This document shows positions 1 to 9,088 of a stretch of DNA of 60,839 bases, piece by piece. The notes beneath the pieces are model-generated. The model saw only the letters and a list, made by a program, of their open reading frames with translations, made no database searches and had not been told where the DNA came from. Made by a program: the position numbers and the translations under genes. How positions within the stretch are numbered: the first letter of the stretch is position 1; each line of letters begins with the position of its first letter. The DNA is from Sphingobacteriaceae bacterium (GTDB lineage Bacteria > Bacteroidota > Bacteroidia > Sphingobacteriales > Sphingobacteriaceae). The stretch spans positions 1 to 60,839 of the forward strand of contig CANKAT010000010.1 of NCBI GenBank assembly GCA_947479815.1. Direction: 5' to 3'.

Positions 1-1047
1 CATTGTGAAAAATACACGTGATTGACCCATAAGCATTACCAGAATAACTGAGGTATATCCAGCAAGGATTGCAATGATTAAAGCATCTTGTAAATAGGTA
101 TAACCTGTCATGGCAAAAGCTGTAGCTGCAGGTTTTGCATCACCAGCAAAGTCTTTATAATTAACAAGACCTGTCATTACGTGAGCAAAAAGTACATAAA
201 GTATAGTACAAACAACCAGTGAACCTAATATCCCTATTGGCATTCCTTTTTGAGGATCTTTAGCTTCCTGAGCTGCAGTTGATACCGCATCAAAACCAAT
301 AAAGGCAAAGAATACTACCGCTGCCCCCGTTGAAATACCCGACCATCCAAAATTTTCAAATTTACCGGTGTTCTCTGGAATATAGGGTACATAATTGTCA
401 GGGTTGATATGACTCCATCCTAAAATGATGAATATTAATACGACAGTAACCTTTAAAATGACCAAGAAGTTATTCATATTCGCAGATCCCTGAGTACCAC
501 GAATCAATACAAGAGAAAGAACACTGACAATAAAAATGGCTGGTAAATTAATTATACCGCCATTAATTACGGTTCCATCTCCCAATTTCATAGTTTCCCA
601 TGGGGATACAATGAATTCATGCGGGAGATTAATATTGTATTTGTGAAGGAGTTCTAACAAGTATCTTGACCAGCTTACAGCTACAGTAGCAGCTCCTAAA
701 GCATATTCAAGAACTAAGTCCCAACCAATAACCCAGGCCATAAATTCACCCATTGTAGCATAAGAATAGGTGTACGCACTTCCAGCAACTGGAATCATGG
801 ATGCAAATTCTGCATAACAAAGTCCGGCAAATGCACAGGCAAAAGCAGCTAGAGCAAATGAGATGGTAACTGCTGGACCTGCATTCTCTGCAGCAGCAAT
901 TCCTGTGAGTGAAAATAATCCGGCACCAATAATTGCACCTATTCCCAAAGCAACCAGATTAATACTGCTTAACGATCGTTTTAATGTGCCTTCACCTGTC
1001 TCATTTGATTCGAACATTAACTGTTCGATAGATTTTTTGTGGAACAT
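1..1047 (-). CDS. APC/CAT-family amino-acid permease, C-terminus beyond window
   Basis: The frame is open from an ATG at 1047 to the left edge, 349 codons with no stop, so the C-terminal part is missing. The N-terminus has a short cytoplasmic stretch followed by the first membrane helix with GIGAIIGAGLFSLTG, the unwound substrate-binding helix typical of APC transporters. The further helices and the sequence PVAGSAYTYSYATMGEF match the cationic amino acid transporter (CAT/YfnA) branch. It should import amino acids across the inner membrane by proton symport or exchange; the substrate cannot be read. A hairpin terminator separates it from hppA upstream, and it has its own -7/-33 promoter, so it is probably monocistronic here. 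Confidence 0.9.
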   Translation of the reverse strand, partial: MFHKKSIEQLMFESNETGEGTLKRSLSSINLVALGIGAIIGAGLFSLTGIAAAENAGPAVTISFALAAFACAFAGLCYAEFASMIPVAGSAYTYSYATMGEFMAWVIGWDLVLEYALGAATVAVSWSRYLLELLHKYNINLPHEFIVSPWETMKLGDGTVINGGIINLPAIFIVSVLSLVLIRGTQGSANMNNFLVILKVTVVLIFIILGWSHINPDNYVPYIPENTGKFENFGWSGISTGAAVVFFAFIGFDAVSTAAQEAKDPQKGMPIGILGSLVVCTILYVLFAHVMTGLVNYKDFAGDAKPAATAFAMTGYTYLQDALIIAILAGYTSVILVMLMGQSRVFFTM

Positions 1048-1100
1048 ACGAATTGGTTTAGTTAATATAGTTTATGTGAAAGTATGATTTAAACAGATTT

Positions 1101-1132
1101 CAAACGTAATTAATTAAAGTGGTATTATGAAA
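1101..1132 (-). promoter_or_regulatory. Bacteroidota-type promoter for the CAT permease
   Basis: On the minus strand a -7 box TACGTTTG (1101-1108) matches the Bacteroidota consensus TAnnTTTG. It lies 20 bp downstream of TTTC (1129-1132), one mismatch from the -33 consensus TTTG. The box is about 54 bp upstream of the start codon. The call is from sequence match only. Confidence 0.55.
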
Positions 1133-1203
1133 CTCGATTGATTTTGCCAATTGGGCAAGGCATACAAATTAATTAGAAAGCGTATTAGCTTAGTATTCAT
1201 TTA

Positions 1204-1240
1204 ACACAAAAGGGAACTCAACTTGAATTCCCTTTTGTGT
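1204..1240 (-). terminator. Terminator hairpin after hppA
   Basis: A perfect 13-bp inverted repeat (ACACAAAAGGGAA at 1204-1216 with its complement at 1228-1240) has an 11-nt loop and sits 5 nt after the hppA stop. The T-run lies within the stem end rather than after it, so termination strength is uncertain. Confidence 0.75.
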
Positions 1241-1245
1241 CTATA

Positions 1246-3516
1246 TTATCTTTTGATTGTATCTGTTGTATTTACAATGGTATCGATGGTTGTATTACCA
1301 GCCTGATCTTCAGATTTGATCACTTTTATTTCCTTTTGAACTTCAACAGTTACCTTATGACTCAAACCAGCAGAAATATGCGGGGCAATGATCAAGGATA
1401 CGATTGACATTAGTTTGATTAGTATGTTCATTGAAGGCCCAGATGTATCTTTGAATGGATCTCCAACAGTATCTCCTGTAACAGAAGCTTTATGTGGTTC
1501 AGATTTTTTGTAGTACATCTCACCATCAATCTCAACACCTTTTTCAAACGATTTTTTTGCATTATCCCATGCACCACCTGCATTTGACTGAAACATACCC
1601 ATCAATACACCTGAAACAGTAACACCTGCTAATAGTCCGCCTAAAACCTCTGGTCCAAAAGAAAATCCGATAATGATTGGTACAATAAGTGCTATTGCAC
1701 CAGGTAACATCATTTCACGAATGGATGCTTTTGTTGAAATAGCAACACATTTTTCATATTCAGGTTTTGCTTTGTATTCCATGATTCCGGGAATTTCACG
1801 AAACTGTCTGCGCACTTCATTCACCATGTCCATAGCTGCTCTGCCCACTGCAGAGATGCAAAGTGCTGAGAAAATAAATGGAATCATTCCTCCAACAAAT
1901 AATCCTGCAAGTACGTCTGCTTTATAAATATCAATATGGTCTATGCCGGCAACACCAACAAATGCAGCAAATAATGCAAGTGATGTTAACGCAGCTGAAG
2001 CAATTGCAAAACCTTTTCCTGTTGCTGCAGTAGTATTACCTACAGCATCCAGGTTATCAGTACGATCTCTAACTTCAGAAGGCAATCCACTCATCTCGGC
2101 TATACCACCTGCGTTATCTGCAATAGGTCCAAAAGCGTCAATAGATAATTGCATGGCAGTAGTAGCCATCATTCCTGCTGCAGCAATTGCTACACCATAA
2201 AATCCTGCGAAATAGAAAGATCCGTAAATACCAGCAGCAAGCACTAAGATAGGAGCAACTGTTGATTCCATTCCTACGGCTAAACCTGAAATGATATTGG
2301 TTGCATGACCTGTAGAAGATTGCTTGATTATACTAAGAACTGGACGTTTACCCATTGCTGTGTAATATTCAGTGATTAAACTCATTAATGTACCTACAAC
2401 CAGTCCTACTATAATGGAATAAAATACATCCATACTTGTAAAGGCAATAGCTCCTTCTTTTAAGGTGCCACCAACCATATCTCTACTCATATACATTTCA
2501 CCAGCAGGCAACATCCATTTTACTGCGAAGAAAGAAACAACAGCAGTTAATATAATAGAAGACCAGTTACCCATGTTCAACGCATTCTGAACGCTGTCAG
2601 TTTCTTTACTGATTCTTACAAATGCCGTAGCAACAATTGATAAAATTAAACCTAGGCCAGCAATTAGCATTGGCAATAAGATTGGAGCTATTCCTCCAAA
2701 ATTATCGACAGAAACAATTTCACGACCAAGAATCATGGTTGCTAATATCGTTGCAACATATGATCCAAATAGATCGGCACCCATACCTGCTACATCACCA
2801 ACATTATCACCTACGTTATCGGCGATGGTTGCAGGATTTCTGACATCATCCTCAGGAATACCTGCTTCAACTTTACCCACAAGATCAGCACCTACATCGG
2901 CAGCTTTAGTGTAAATACCACCACCAACACGTGCAAATAATGCAATAGACTCTGCACCAAGTGAAAAACCAGCTAAAACTTCGAGCGCTTTTTCCATCTC
3001 TTTTCCATTCACACTGCCACCCGTATTTAAAACATACATATTATAGAATACAATGAATAAGCTTCCAAGCCCTAAAACAGCAAGACCTGCCACACCAATT
3101 CCCATTACACTTCCTCCAGTGAAAGAAACCTGTAGTGCTTTTGCTAAGCTTGTACGTGCAGCCTGAGTAGTACGAACATTTGCCTTAGTGGCGATGTTCA
3201 TTCCTATATAACCCGCAAGGGCTGAGGTAAATGCACCAATAACAAATGAAATTGCAATTACCCAGCTTGAAGTTTCAACCAGTGTGCCGGAATAAGCTAA
3301 TAAAATGGCTGCGATTACTGAAAAATATCCAAGTACCTTCCACTCAGCTTTAAGAAAAGCCATAGCTCCATCGGCAATATAACCTGAAAGTCGTTGCATG
3401 TTTTCATCACCAGGATCCTGTTTAGTAACCCAGGCTGATTTTATAGCCATAATTACGATGCCAAAAATCCCCATCGCCGGTATTAAATAAATCAAATTGT
3501 TTTGTAAAAACTCCAT
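1246..3516 (-). CDS. hppA: K+-dependent membrane-bound ion-pumping pyrophosphatase
   Basis: The 756-residue, multi-helix protein has the M-PPase substrate motifs [11 protein letters not shown] (about 207-217) and [18 protein letters not shown] (about 233-250), and a third Asp-rich set near the C-terminus ([14 protein letters not shown]). It hydrolyses pyrophosphate and pumps H+ and/or Na+ out of the cytoplasm. The segment [10 protein letters not shown] (493-502) carries Ala497 and Gly500, where K+-independent enzymes have Lys and Thr, so K+ dependence is expected. Whether it pumps Na+, H+ or both cannot be decided by eye. The last 35-40 residues after the final helix form a polar, Lys/Asp/Thr-rich tail. 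It is transcribed alone, with a promoter at 3562-3592 and a terminator at 1204-1240. Confidence 0.97.
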   Translation of the reverse strand: MEFLQNNLIYLIPAMGIFGIVIMAIKSAWVTKQDPGDENMQRLSGYIADGAMAFLKAEWKVLGYFSVIAAILLAYSGTLVETSSWVIAISFVIGAFTSALAGYIGMNIATKANVRTTQAARTSLAKALQVSFTGGSVMGIGVAGLAVLGLGSLFIVFYNMYVLNTGGSVNGKEMEKALEVLAGFSLGAESIALFARVGGGIYTKAADVGADLVGKVEAGIPEDDVRNPATIADNVGDNVGDVAGMGADLFGSYVATILATMILGREIVSVDNFGGIAPILLPMLIAGLGLILSIVATAFVRISKETDSVQNALNMGNWSSIILTAVVSFFAVKWMLPAGEMYMSRDMVGGTLKEGAIAFTSMDVFYSIIVGLVVGTLMSLITEYYTAMGKRPVLSIIKQSSTGHATNIISGLAVGMESTVAPILVLAAGIYGSFYFAGFYGVAIAAAGMMATTAMQLSIDAFGPIADNAGGIAEMSGLPSEVRDRTDNLDAVGNTTAATGKGFAIASAALTSLALFAAFVGVAGIDHIDIYKADVLAGLFVGGMIPFIFSALCISAVGRAAMDMVNEVRRQFREIPGIMEYKAKPEYEKCVAISTKASIREMMLPGAIALIVPIIIGFSFGPEVLGGLLAGVTVSGVLMGMFQSNAGGAWDNAKKSFEKGVEIDGEMYYKKSEPHKASVTGDTVGDPFKDTSGPSMNILIKLMSIVSLIIAPHISAGLSHKVTVEVQKEIKVIKSEDQAGNTTIDTIVNTTDTIKR

Positions 3517-3561
3517 GGATAATGCTTTGTTTATATTCGTTATATTTTCTTATACAATCGG

Positions 3562-3592
3562 CAAAAATAGCAGGCTTATTCTATTAATCAAA
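3562..3592 (-). promoter_or_regulatory. Consensus -33/-7 promoter for hppA
   Basis: On the minus strand TTTG (3589-3592), then 19 bp, then TATTTTTG (3562-3569) matches the Bacteroidota primary sigma pattern TTTG-N19-21-TAnnTTTG exactly. The leader to the hppA ATG is about 40 nt. This is the best full promoter match I found in the window. Confidence 0.75.
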
Positions 3593-3804
3593 CTCTGAAA
3601 TTCAGAATCTTATGAAATTCAATCATATTTCTTCATTGTTTGATTCATATCATCTGATTATGAGTTAGTTATGTAAATTATTTATTTGAATTTTTTGTGC
3701 TTTTTTTTTAACTAAATAAACAATAATCGGATTTTGCATAAATTATTGATTACAGATATTTTTTTTAATGTAAGTTTAATCTTAAATCAAAACTCACTAT
3801 TAAT

Positions 3805-5223
3805 ATGAATGAAGCCTTAGACCAAAATGAAATGAAGCGAGAGCTCGGCCTACTAGATGCAACATTACTGGTTGCAGGTAGTATGATTGGTTCTGGAATT
3901 TTTATCGTTGCAGCTGATATTACTCGTAATGTCGGTTCTGCCGGATGGCTGATTGCTGTTTGGTTAATTACCGGATTAATGACCTTAATTGCAGCAGTTA
4001 GTTATGGAGAACTCAGTGCAATGTTTCCGAAAGCTGGTGGACAGTATGTTTACCTGAAAGAAGCATACAATCCATTAGTAGGGTTTTTATATGGCTGGAG
4101 TTTCTTCGCTGTAATACAAACTGGTACTATTGCAGCGGTTGGAGTGGCTTTTTCAAAGTTTACCGCATATTTATGGCCTCAGGTTAGTGAAGATCTCATA
4201 CTACTTACTGTGGGTTCAGTCAAAATATCAGCAGCTCAGGTTCTGGCAATTGGTATAATTATATTGCTTACCTATATCAATACAAAAGGAGTAAAGGGGG
4301 GTAAAATGATTCAAACTTCATTTACCCTAACCAAATTGTTTAGCCTTTTTGGTCTGATTATCTTTGGATTTATTGTGATGAAGCCTGAAATATGGACATC
4401 TAACTGGGAGAATGCATGGAGCATGCAAAAATTAAGCCCGGATGGTACATTTCAGTCGCTAACCATTGCCGCTGCTCTCGGTGCGGTAGCTGCTGCCATG
4501 GTTGGTTCTATATTCAGTAGTGATGCATGGAATAACGTGACCTTCATTGCCGGAGAGGTTAGAAATCCGAAGAGAAATATCGGGTTGAGCTTATTTCTGG
4601 GTACAATGATCGTAACCATAGTATATGTTCTTGCAAATCTTGTTTATTTGGCAGTTCTGCCTTTAGGAGAAATTGCATACGCAGAAAAAGACAGGGTTGC
4701 TGTTGCTGCCTCAAGTGTGATATTCGGTAATGTTGGAACAGTAATTATTGCACTTATGATTATGGTATCTACTTTTGGTTGTAATAATGGATTGATTTTG
4801 GCCGGAGCCCGCGTTTATCATACCATGGCAAATGATGGTTTATTCTTTAAAAAGACAGCTAGTTTAAATAGACATGCCGTTCCTGAATTCGGATTATGGT
4901 TACAATGTCTGGTGGCATCTGCATTATGTTTGAGTGGAAAATATGGGGATCTGCTCGATATGATCTCTTTTGTTGTAGTTATTTTTTATGTGTTGACTAT
5001 TTTGGGTATTTACATTTTAAGAGTTAAACGACCAGAGGCAGAAAGACCATATAAAGCTTTTGGGTATCCTTTTCTGCCAGCATTATACATTATTATGGGA
5101 ATCAGCTTTTGTATTTTACTTATTATTTACAAGCCCAATTTTACCTGGCCCGGATTGATCATTGTATTAACAGGTGTACCCATTTATTATATGTGGAAAG
5201 CATTGGATAAAAATAAGATTTAG
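3805..5223 (+). CDS. APC-family amino-acid permease (LAT/SteT-like)
   Basis: This is a 472-residue inner-membrane protein with about 12 hydrophobic helices. The first helix carries GSMIGSGIFIVAADI, the APC substrate-binding signature, followed by SYGELSAMFPKAGGQYVYLKEAYNP, typical of the L-type/SteT branch that exchanges or imports neutral amino acids. The start is a clear ATG. It stands alone on the plus strand, diverging from hppA, with a hairpin terminator 34 bp after the stop. It is a different subfamily from the permease at the left edge. The substrate is unknown. Confidence 0.92.
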   Translation: MNEALDQNEMKRELGLLDATLLVAGSMIGSGIFIVAADITRNVGSAGWLIAVWLITGLMTLIAAVSYGELSAMFPKAGGQYVYLKEAYNPLVGFLYGWSFFAVIQTGTIAAVGVAFSKFTAYLWPQVSEDLILLTVGSVKISAAQVLAIGIIILLTYINTKGVKGGKMIQTSFTLTKLFSLFGLIIFGFIVMKPEIWTSNWENAWSMQKLSPDGTFQSLTIAAALGAVAAAMVGSIFSSDAWNNVTFIAGEVRNPKRNIGLSLFLGTMIVTIVYVLANLVYLAVLPLGEIAYAEKDRVAVAASSVIFGNVGTVIIALMIMVSTFGCNNGLILAGARVYHTMANDGLFFKKTASLNRHAVPEFGLWLQCLVASALCLSGKYGDLLDMISFVVVIFYVLTILGIYILRVKRPEAERPYKAFGYPFLPALYIIMGISFCILLIIYKPNFTWPGLIIVLTGVPIYYMWKALDKNKI

Positions 5224-5256
5224 TTAAAAGAGTTAGTTTTATTTAATCCTTATTTT

Positions 5257-5291
5257 AAAGAACCGGTACATTTTTTTGTTGCCGGTTCTTT
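5257..5291 (+). terminator. Terminator hairpin after the LAT-like permease
   Basis: AAAGAACCGG (5257-5266) pairs perfectly with CCGGTTCTTT (5282-5291) around a 15-nt T-rich loop, followed by TGTTTTA. It lies 34 bp after the permease stop. Confidence 0.7.
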
Positions 5292-5342
5292 GTTTTAGGG
5301 TAGGCTGAACTAAATGTTTAGTGGATCATCAAACCTTACTCT

Positions 5343-5489
5343 TTAATTGCTTAAAGCATATACGCCATCCGCTTTTTTTCGATTTTTGAAGGCAATCTCT
5401 AGCCACTGGTGTTTGTACAAATTCTTGGTGAAACAATCAAGGAGCGCAGTTTGTTTGCCTTTTGCATGATATTGTAAAACGGAATCCAT
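5343..5489 (-). CDS. Possible 48-residue protein after folC
   Basis: An ATG at 5489, 22 bp after the folC stop and on the same strand, opens a 48-codon frame ending in TAA at 5343. The product would be basic and soluble (it starts MDSVLQYHAKGKQTALLDC, then a Trp/Lys/Arg-rich second half) with no signal peptide. I do not recognise it. It could be a small gene co-transcribed with folC, the remnant of a longer gene, or chance. Supporting points are the start position, the otherwise gene-free gap and a balanced amino-acid mix. Confidence 0.35.
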   Translation of the reverse strand: MDSVLQYHAKGKQTALLDCFTKNLYKHQWLEIAFKNRKKADGVYALSN

Positions 5490-5511
5490 AAAAAGAGTGC
5501 TAATTTTACTT

Positions 5512-6822
5512 TTAAATAATTTCAGCTACTACAAAGGTGCTGCCACCGATAAAAATAAGGTCATTATTTCCCGCATTTTTTTTTGCTTGATCAAAGGCGG
5601 TTTGTACTGTTGGATAAAAAGAACCAGTCAGCCCAAATTTACCTGCTTCGAATTGTAGGTTGTTTGCTGGCAGAGCTCTGGGAATATTTGGCTGGCAGAA
5701 ATAATAAAATGCATTTTGAGGTAATAGGCTTAAAATTTTGGAAATATCCTTGTCTTTCACCATTCCAATAACCATATGAAGATCTTTGTGAGGGGTTAAA
5801 TTGATATTTTTCATTACCTCCCTGATCCCATCTTCATTGTGTCCGGTATCACAAATAATCAGTGGATTATAATTTAGCGAATGCCAGCGCCCCATTAAAC
5901 CAGTTAGCTTTTTTACTTGCCTTAAAGCAGACAGAATATCCTGATCATCAATTTGATAGCCCTTAACTCTTAAATGCTTTACAGCGCTTAATACGCCCGC
6001 CAGATTCTTTAATTGGTAGCTTCCAGTAAGATCTAATTCAAGACTGTCAAAACTAAAAACAGGCTTATTAATATTCGTTTTTTGTCTGATCTCTAATTTC
6101 AGTAATCCAGATGAGTTATTTTGTGTTTGAGACCTAATTATATCCCATTCATCACTTGCGAAAGTAAGCCCTGAATTCATTTCAAATGCCTTGCTGATGA
6201 ATAGATCTTCAACTTCATTTTGTCGTTGACTAATAACTACTGGCACCTTGTGTTTAATTATACCGGCTTTTTCAGCTGCGATCTCATTTAAGGAATTCCC
6301 TAAAATATTCATGTGGTCATAGCCAATATTACTGATCACGCTTAATTCTGGATGAATTACATTAGTTGAATCAAGACGGCCACCGAGCCCAACTTCGATA
6401 ATTGCGATGTCTACCTGATTTGCAGAAAAGTATTCAAATGCTAAAGCTACAGTAACCTCAAAAAATGAGGGTTCCAATTCCTCTATGTAGTGTTGATGAG
6501 CTTCTACGAATTGAATCACTTCCATTTCAGTGATCATTTCTCCGTTTATCCGGATTCTCTCTCTGAAATCACGGAGATGCGGTGAGGTGTATAAGCCCGT
6601 TTTGTACCCAGCTTCCTGAAGTATAGCTGCCAGCATATGCGACGTTGAACCCTTACCGTTGGTACCACCGACATGAACAGCTTTGAATTTTTCATGAGGG
6701 TTTTCAAGTTTTTGACAGAATTTGATCGTATTCTGTAAGCCTGGTTTGATTGCGCCCTTTCCATGGCTACTGAACACAGGAAGCCTTGAATATAGATAGT
6801 GGAGAGTTTCAGAATAGTTCAT
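5512..6822 (-). CDS. folC: Folylpolyglutamate synthase / dihydrofolate synthase
   Basis: This 436-residue cytoplasmic Mur-ligase-family enzyme adds glutamate to dihydropteroate and/or folates using ATP. The P-loop VGGTNGKGSTSHMLA lies near residues 51-65, followed by the folate-loop region GLYTSPHLRDFRERIRING and the metal-binding SNIGYDHMNILG. The length is normal for FolC. It lies downstream of the ExbBD/TonB-like operon on the same strand, with a 350-bp gap and a weak terminator between, so it is probably transcribed separately. Other folate-branch genes in the window are pabB (29.2 kb) and a class IV aminotransferase that may be pabC (41.4 kb). Confidence 0.96.
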   Translation of the reverse strand: MNYSETLHYLYSRLPVFSSHGKGAIKPGLQNTIKFCQKLENPHEKFKAVHVGGTNGKGSTSHMLAAILQEAGYKTGLYTSPHLRDFRERIRINGEMITEMEVIQFVEAHQHYIEELEPSFFEVTVALAFEYFSANQVDIAIIEVGLGGRLDSTNVIHPELSVISNIGYDHMNILGNSLNEIAAEKAGIIKHKVPVVISQRQNEVEDLFISKAFEMNSGLTFASDEWDIIRSQTQNNSSGLLKLEIRQKTNINKPVFSFDSLELDLTGSYQLKNLAGVLSAVKHLRVKGYQIDDQDILSALRQVKKLTGLMGRWHSLNYNPLIICDTGHNEDGIREVMKNINLTPHKDLHMVIGMVKDKDISKILSLLPQNAFYYFCQPNIPRALPANNLQFEAGKFGLTGSFYPTVQTAFDQAKKNAGNNDLIFIGGSTFVVAEII

Positions 6823-7173
6823 TAATGCCCTAATGATTTTATTCTACTAATATCCTGAAGAGAATCCTATTCTGGAAATGTAAGCCCAATTTAAATGGCC
6901 TGATGTTTAAATAAATTTGAGCCAGGATCTGTGCAATTACTATTTTCCTACTGTGTTAAATAAAAATCTGCTGGGTACAAATTGAATCAACTGTTTATTT
7001 TTTGAACTTAGGAAACAAGAGCAGGGATAAATAAGATGATCAGGAAAATCAGGATTAGTTTACTATATCTCTAGTTTTCAACTCTTTACATATATTTAAA
7101 GAACACTTTATGAATGGATAGTTCTGATAAAATGGCAAATAATACCTGAGAAATAAAAAACTCGGAGACTGAG
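6823..7173. other. 351-bp intergenic region upstream of folC
   Basis: I see no credible gene here. It is AT-rich, with only very short frames and a small AGAAT-CCT-ATTCT hairpin near 6860. No exact TAnnTTTG box for folC was found on the minus strand. Confidence 0.5.
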
Positions 7174-7175
7174 TT
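7150..7175 (-). terminator. Weak terminator after the TonB-like gene
   Basis: On the minus strand AACTC...GAGTT (7175-7171 with 7163-7159) forms a 5-bp stem with a 7-nt loop, followed by a run of T residues. It overlaps the tonB-like stop codon. The stem is short, so this is only plausible. Confidence 0.4.
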
Positions 7176-7995
7176 ATTTAACTTTAAAATTAAACATCAC
7201 TACCCCAATTTGAACATCAGGTGCTGATTCTAATTTGTTTAGAGAAGATCCTATAACGGCAATACGGCATTTTTCCCAGATATCTTTGTCTGATAGGGTA
7301 GTTCCTTTTACGCCAGGAATGGCATTCACCACGATACCATTTTTATCTACATATATTCTTACGGCTACTTTTCCATATTTCTGGCCATTATCCTTCGGCA
7401 CAGACAAGTTAGTGAATTTCCTGCTTTTAAGGTCTAGTGCATAACTTCCATTACCTGAGCCACCTTCTCCATAATCGGGTGAAAGTGGGTCGCCGTTAGC
7501 GCTTCCTTGATTGCCGGCAACGGTACTTGTTCCATCACCTTTTCCAAGACCATCATTCTTTTTGCCTTTATAAAGTGCATTCTGATTAACTGCAGGTTTA
7601 TTGTCTTTAGCTGGCACACTCACAGTAGGTGATTTAGCTGTGCTTTTTTCCTTAGTAACAATTTCTGGTGCATCTTCATTATTCTGAGTTGCAATGGCTT
7701 TATCTGTAACCTCCGAACTCACATCAGCTGACGTGTTATTGTCAACGATCACTTTGTCTGGTGAAGTATTATTGGCATCAGGTGAAGTTGAGGGCTCTTC
7801 AACACTCATGTAATCATCGCCCATACCGAATTCTGAGGTGCCATAATTGACAATGATTCCACCTGTACCTGTATCAGGTTCAACGCGGCTCGCAATAATG
7901 AAAAAGCTAATCACCAGAAACACAATCATAATACCAGTTGAAATGGCATATGCTTTCGGATAATTGTTCTCTTCCTGTCTGCGGTATTCTATCAT
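7174..7995 (-). CDS. TonB-family energy transducer
   Basis: This 273-residue protein has a cytoplasmic N-terminus, a single membrane helix at about 17-36, a long Asn/Ser/Asp/Gly-rich periplasmic linker (40-195) and a TonB-like C-terminal domain (about 200-273, with KYGKVAVRIYVDKNGIVVNAIPG). TonB proteins transmit ExbB/ExbD motor force to outer-membrane proteins. The linker is not the usual Pro/Lys-rich rod, and the helix lacks the SxxxH pattern of E. coli TonB, so it may be a TolA- or TonB-like relative serving one specific partner. Its ATG overlaps the exbD stop (ATGA). It is the last gene of the six-gene operon that starts at 14887. Confidence 0.88.
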   Translation of the reverse strand: MIEYRRQEENNYPKAYAISTGIMIVFLVISFFIIASRVEPDTGTGGIIVNYGTSEFGMGDDYMSVEEPSTSPDANNTSPDKVIVDNNTSADVSSEVTDKAIATQNNEDAPEIVTKEKSTAKSPTVSVPAKDNKPAVNQNALYKGKKNDGLGKGDGTSTVAGNQGSANGDPLSPDYGEGGSGNGSYALDLKSRKFTNLSVPKDNGQKYGKVAVRIYVDKNGIVVNAIPGVKGTTLSDKDIWEKCRIAVIGSSLNKLESAPDVQIGVVMFNFKVK

Positions 7996-8393
7996 TTTTT
8001 TGTTTCTGTAGCTAAAACTAGTTTTATCTTCAGTTTATTTGCAATATCTGTCAGATCTATTACATTCTCAATTGCAATGGTACGGTCGGCATATAGAATG
8101 ATGGTTAGATCAGGAGATGCCTTTTGATAAACCTCTATATTTTGAAATAGATCAGAAGCATTGACTTTTTTCTTTTCTACATAATATTCAAGATCCTTGG
8201 TAATCGAAACATTAATCGTTTTTTGTGGGATTGATTGACCTGAACTTGATCTGGGTAAGAATAGCTTAACCACATTTGGATTTGCCACAGCTGATGCCAG
8301 TAGAAAGAACAGTAGCAAAAAGAACATAATATCGTTCAATGCCGATGTATGAACTTCAACTGTTCCTCTCTTTTGTCGTTTTCTTAAATTCAT
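7992..8393 (-). CDS. exbD: ExbD/TolR-family motor protein
   Basis: The 133-residue protein has a basic N-terminus (MNLRKRQKRG), one membrane helix (about 20-40) with the essential ion-carrying Asp at residue 21 (ALNDIMFFLLLFF), and a periplasmic ExbD/TolR domain. It forms the proton-driven stator with ExbB. It overlaps exbB by 4 nt on one side and the tonB-like gene by 4 nt on the other, so the three are probably translationally coupled and made in fixed ratio. Confidence 0.95.
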   Translation of the reverse strand: MNLRKRQKRGTVEVHTSALNDIMFFLLLFFLLASAVANPNVVKLFLPRSSSGQSIPQKTINVSITKDLEYYVEKKKVNASDLFQNIEVYQKASPDLTIILYADRTIAIENVIDLTDIANKLKIKLVLATETKK

Positions 8394-9088
8394 TTGCCTG
8401 GTTCTTCTAAAAGGTCAATAAACTCAATAGCATCAGTCTCCATTTTAAGGATAATTCTGTCGACCATGATATTCAGTATATGATATAAAACATAGGCAAT
8501 AATACCAATGATCAAGCCAGTTGCCGAAGTGATCATTTTTACATAAAGTCCGCCAGAAATGGTTCCGATTTCGATAATTCCTTTAACTGAAACCTCATGA
8601 AAAATAGTAATAACCCCAATAATAGTACCCACAAAGCCAAGCATGGGCGCTATCCCAGCTATAATCCCAAGAATACTGATATTCTTCTCTAGTTTTGAAA
8701 CTTCAAGTTTTCCAACATTCTCAATTGCACCTTCAATATCTTTGATTGGTCTTCCAATGCGTAAAAGGCCTTTTTCAAGCATTCTTCCAAGCGGTGTATT
8801 GCTATTCCTGCAAATGGCTAGGGCAGAATCAAGTTTTGCAGATTTAACACTCTGCTTAACCTGCAACATCAGGTTCATTTCATCTTTTGAAGCCTTTCTA
8901 ATGGTTAAATACCTCTCTACAAATATAACTAGGCCCATGAATGCAAGTAATGCCAATGGCACCATTACCCAACCACCTTTGAAAAGGAGTTCAATAAACC
9001 TTAATTCTTCACCGGTTTGCATCGTCTGAGTGGTAGCTGCTGCGGTATCAGCAATAGGATTAAGCGTATCAATTTGAAGTAGAAACAT
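8390..9088 (-). CDS. exbB: ExbB/TolQ/MotA-family proton-channel protein
   Basis: The 232-residue inner-membrane protein has a periplasmic N-terminal segment, a first helix near 38-60 (WVMVPLALLAFMGLVIFVERY), a cytoplasmic region and two further helices in the C-terminal half (GIIAGIAPMLGFVGTIIGVI and the following hydrophobic stretch), the MotA/TolQ/ExbB channel layout. It powers the TonB-like transducer with the proton gradient. The ATG overlaps the stop of the HU/SPOR gene (TAATG), which ties expression of the motor to that protein. Confidence 0.95.
   Translation of the reverse strand: MFLLQIDTLNPIADTAAATTQTMQTGEELRFIELLFKGGWVMVPLALLAFMGLVIFVERYLTIRKASKDEMNLMLQVKQSVKSAKLDSALAICRNSNTPLGRMLEKGLLRIGRPIKDIEGAIENVGKLEVSKLEKNISILGIIAGIAPMLGFVGTIIGVITIFHEVSVKGIIEIGTISGGLYVKMITSATGLIIGIIAYVLYHILNIMVDRIILKMETDAIEFIDLLEEPGK

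Noticed and set aside
863-1087. Plus-strand frame opposite the left-edge permease
   Set aside because: It is the complement of the permease's first helices, whose minus-strand translation has clear APC motifs. The same applies to other frames opposite or inside recognised genes.
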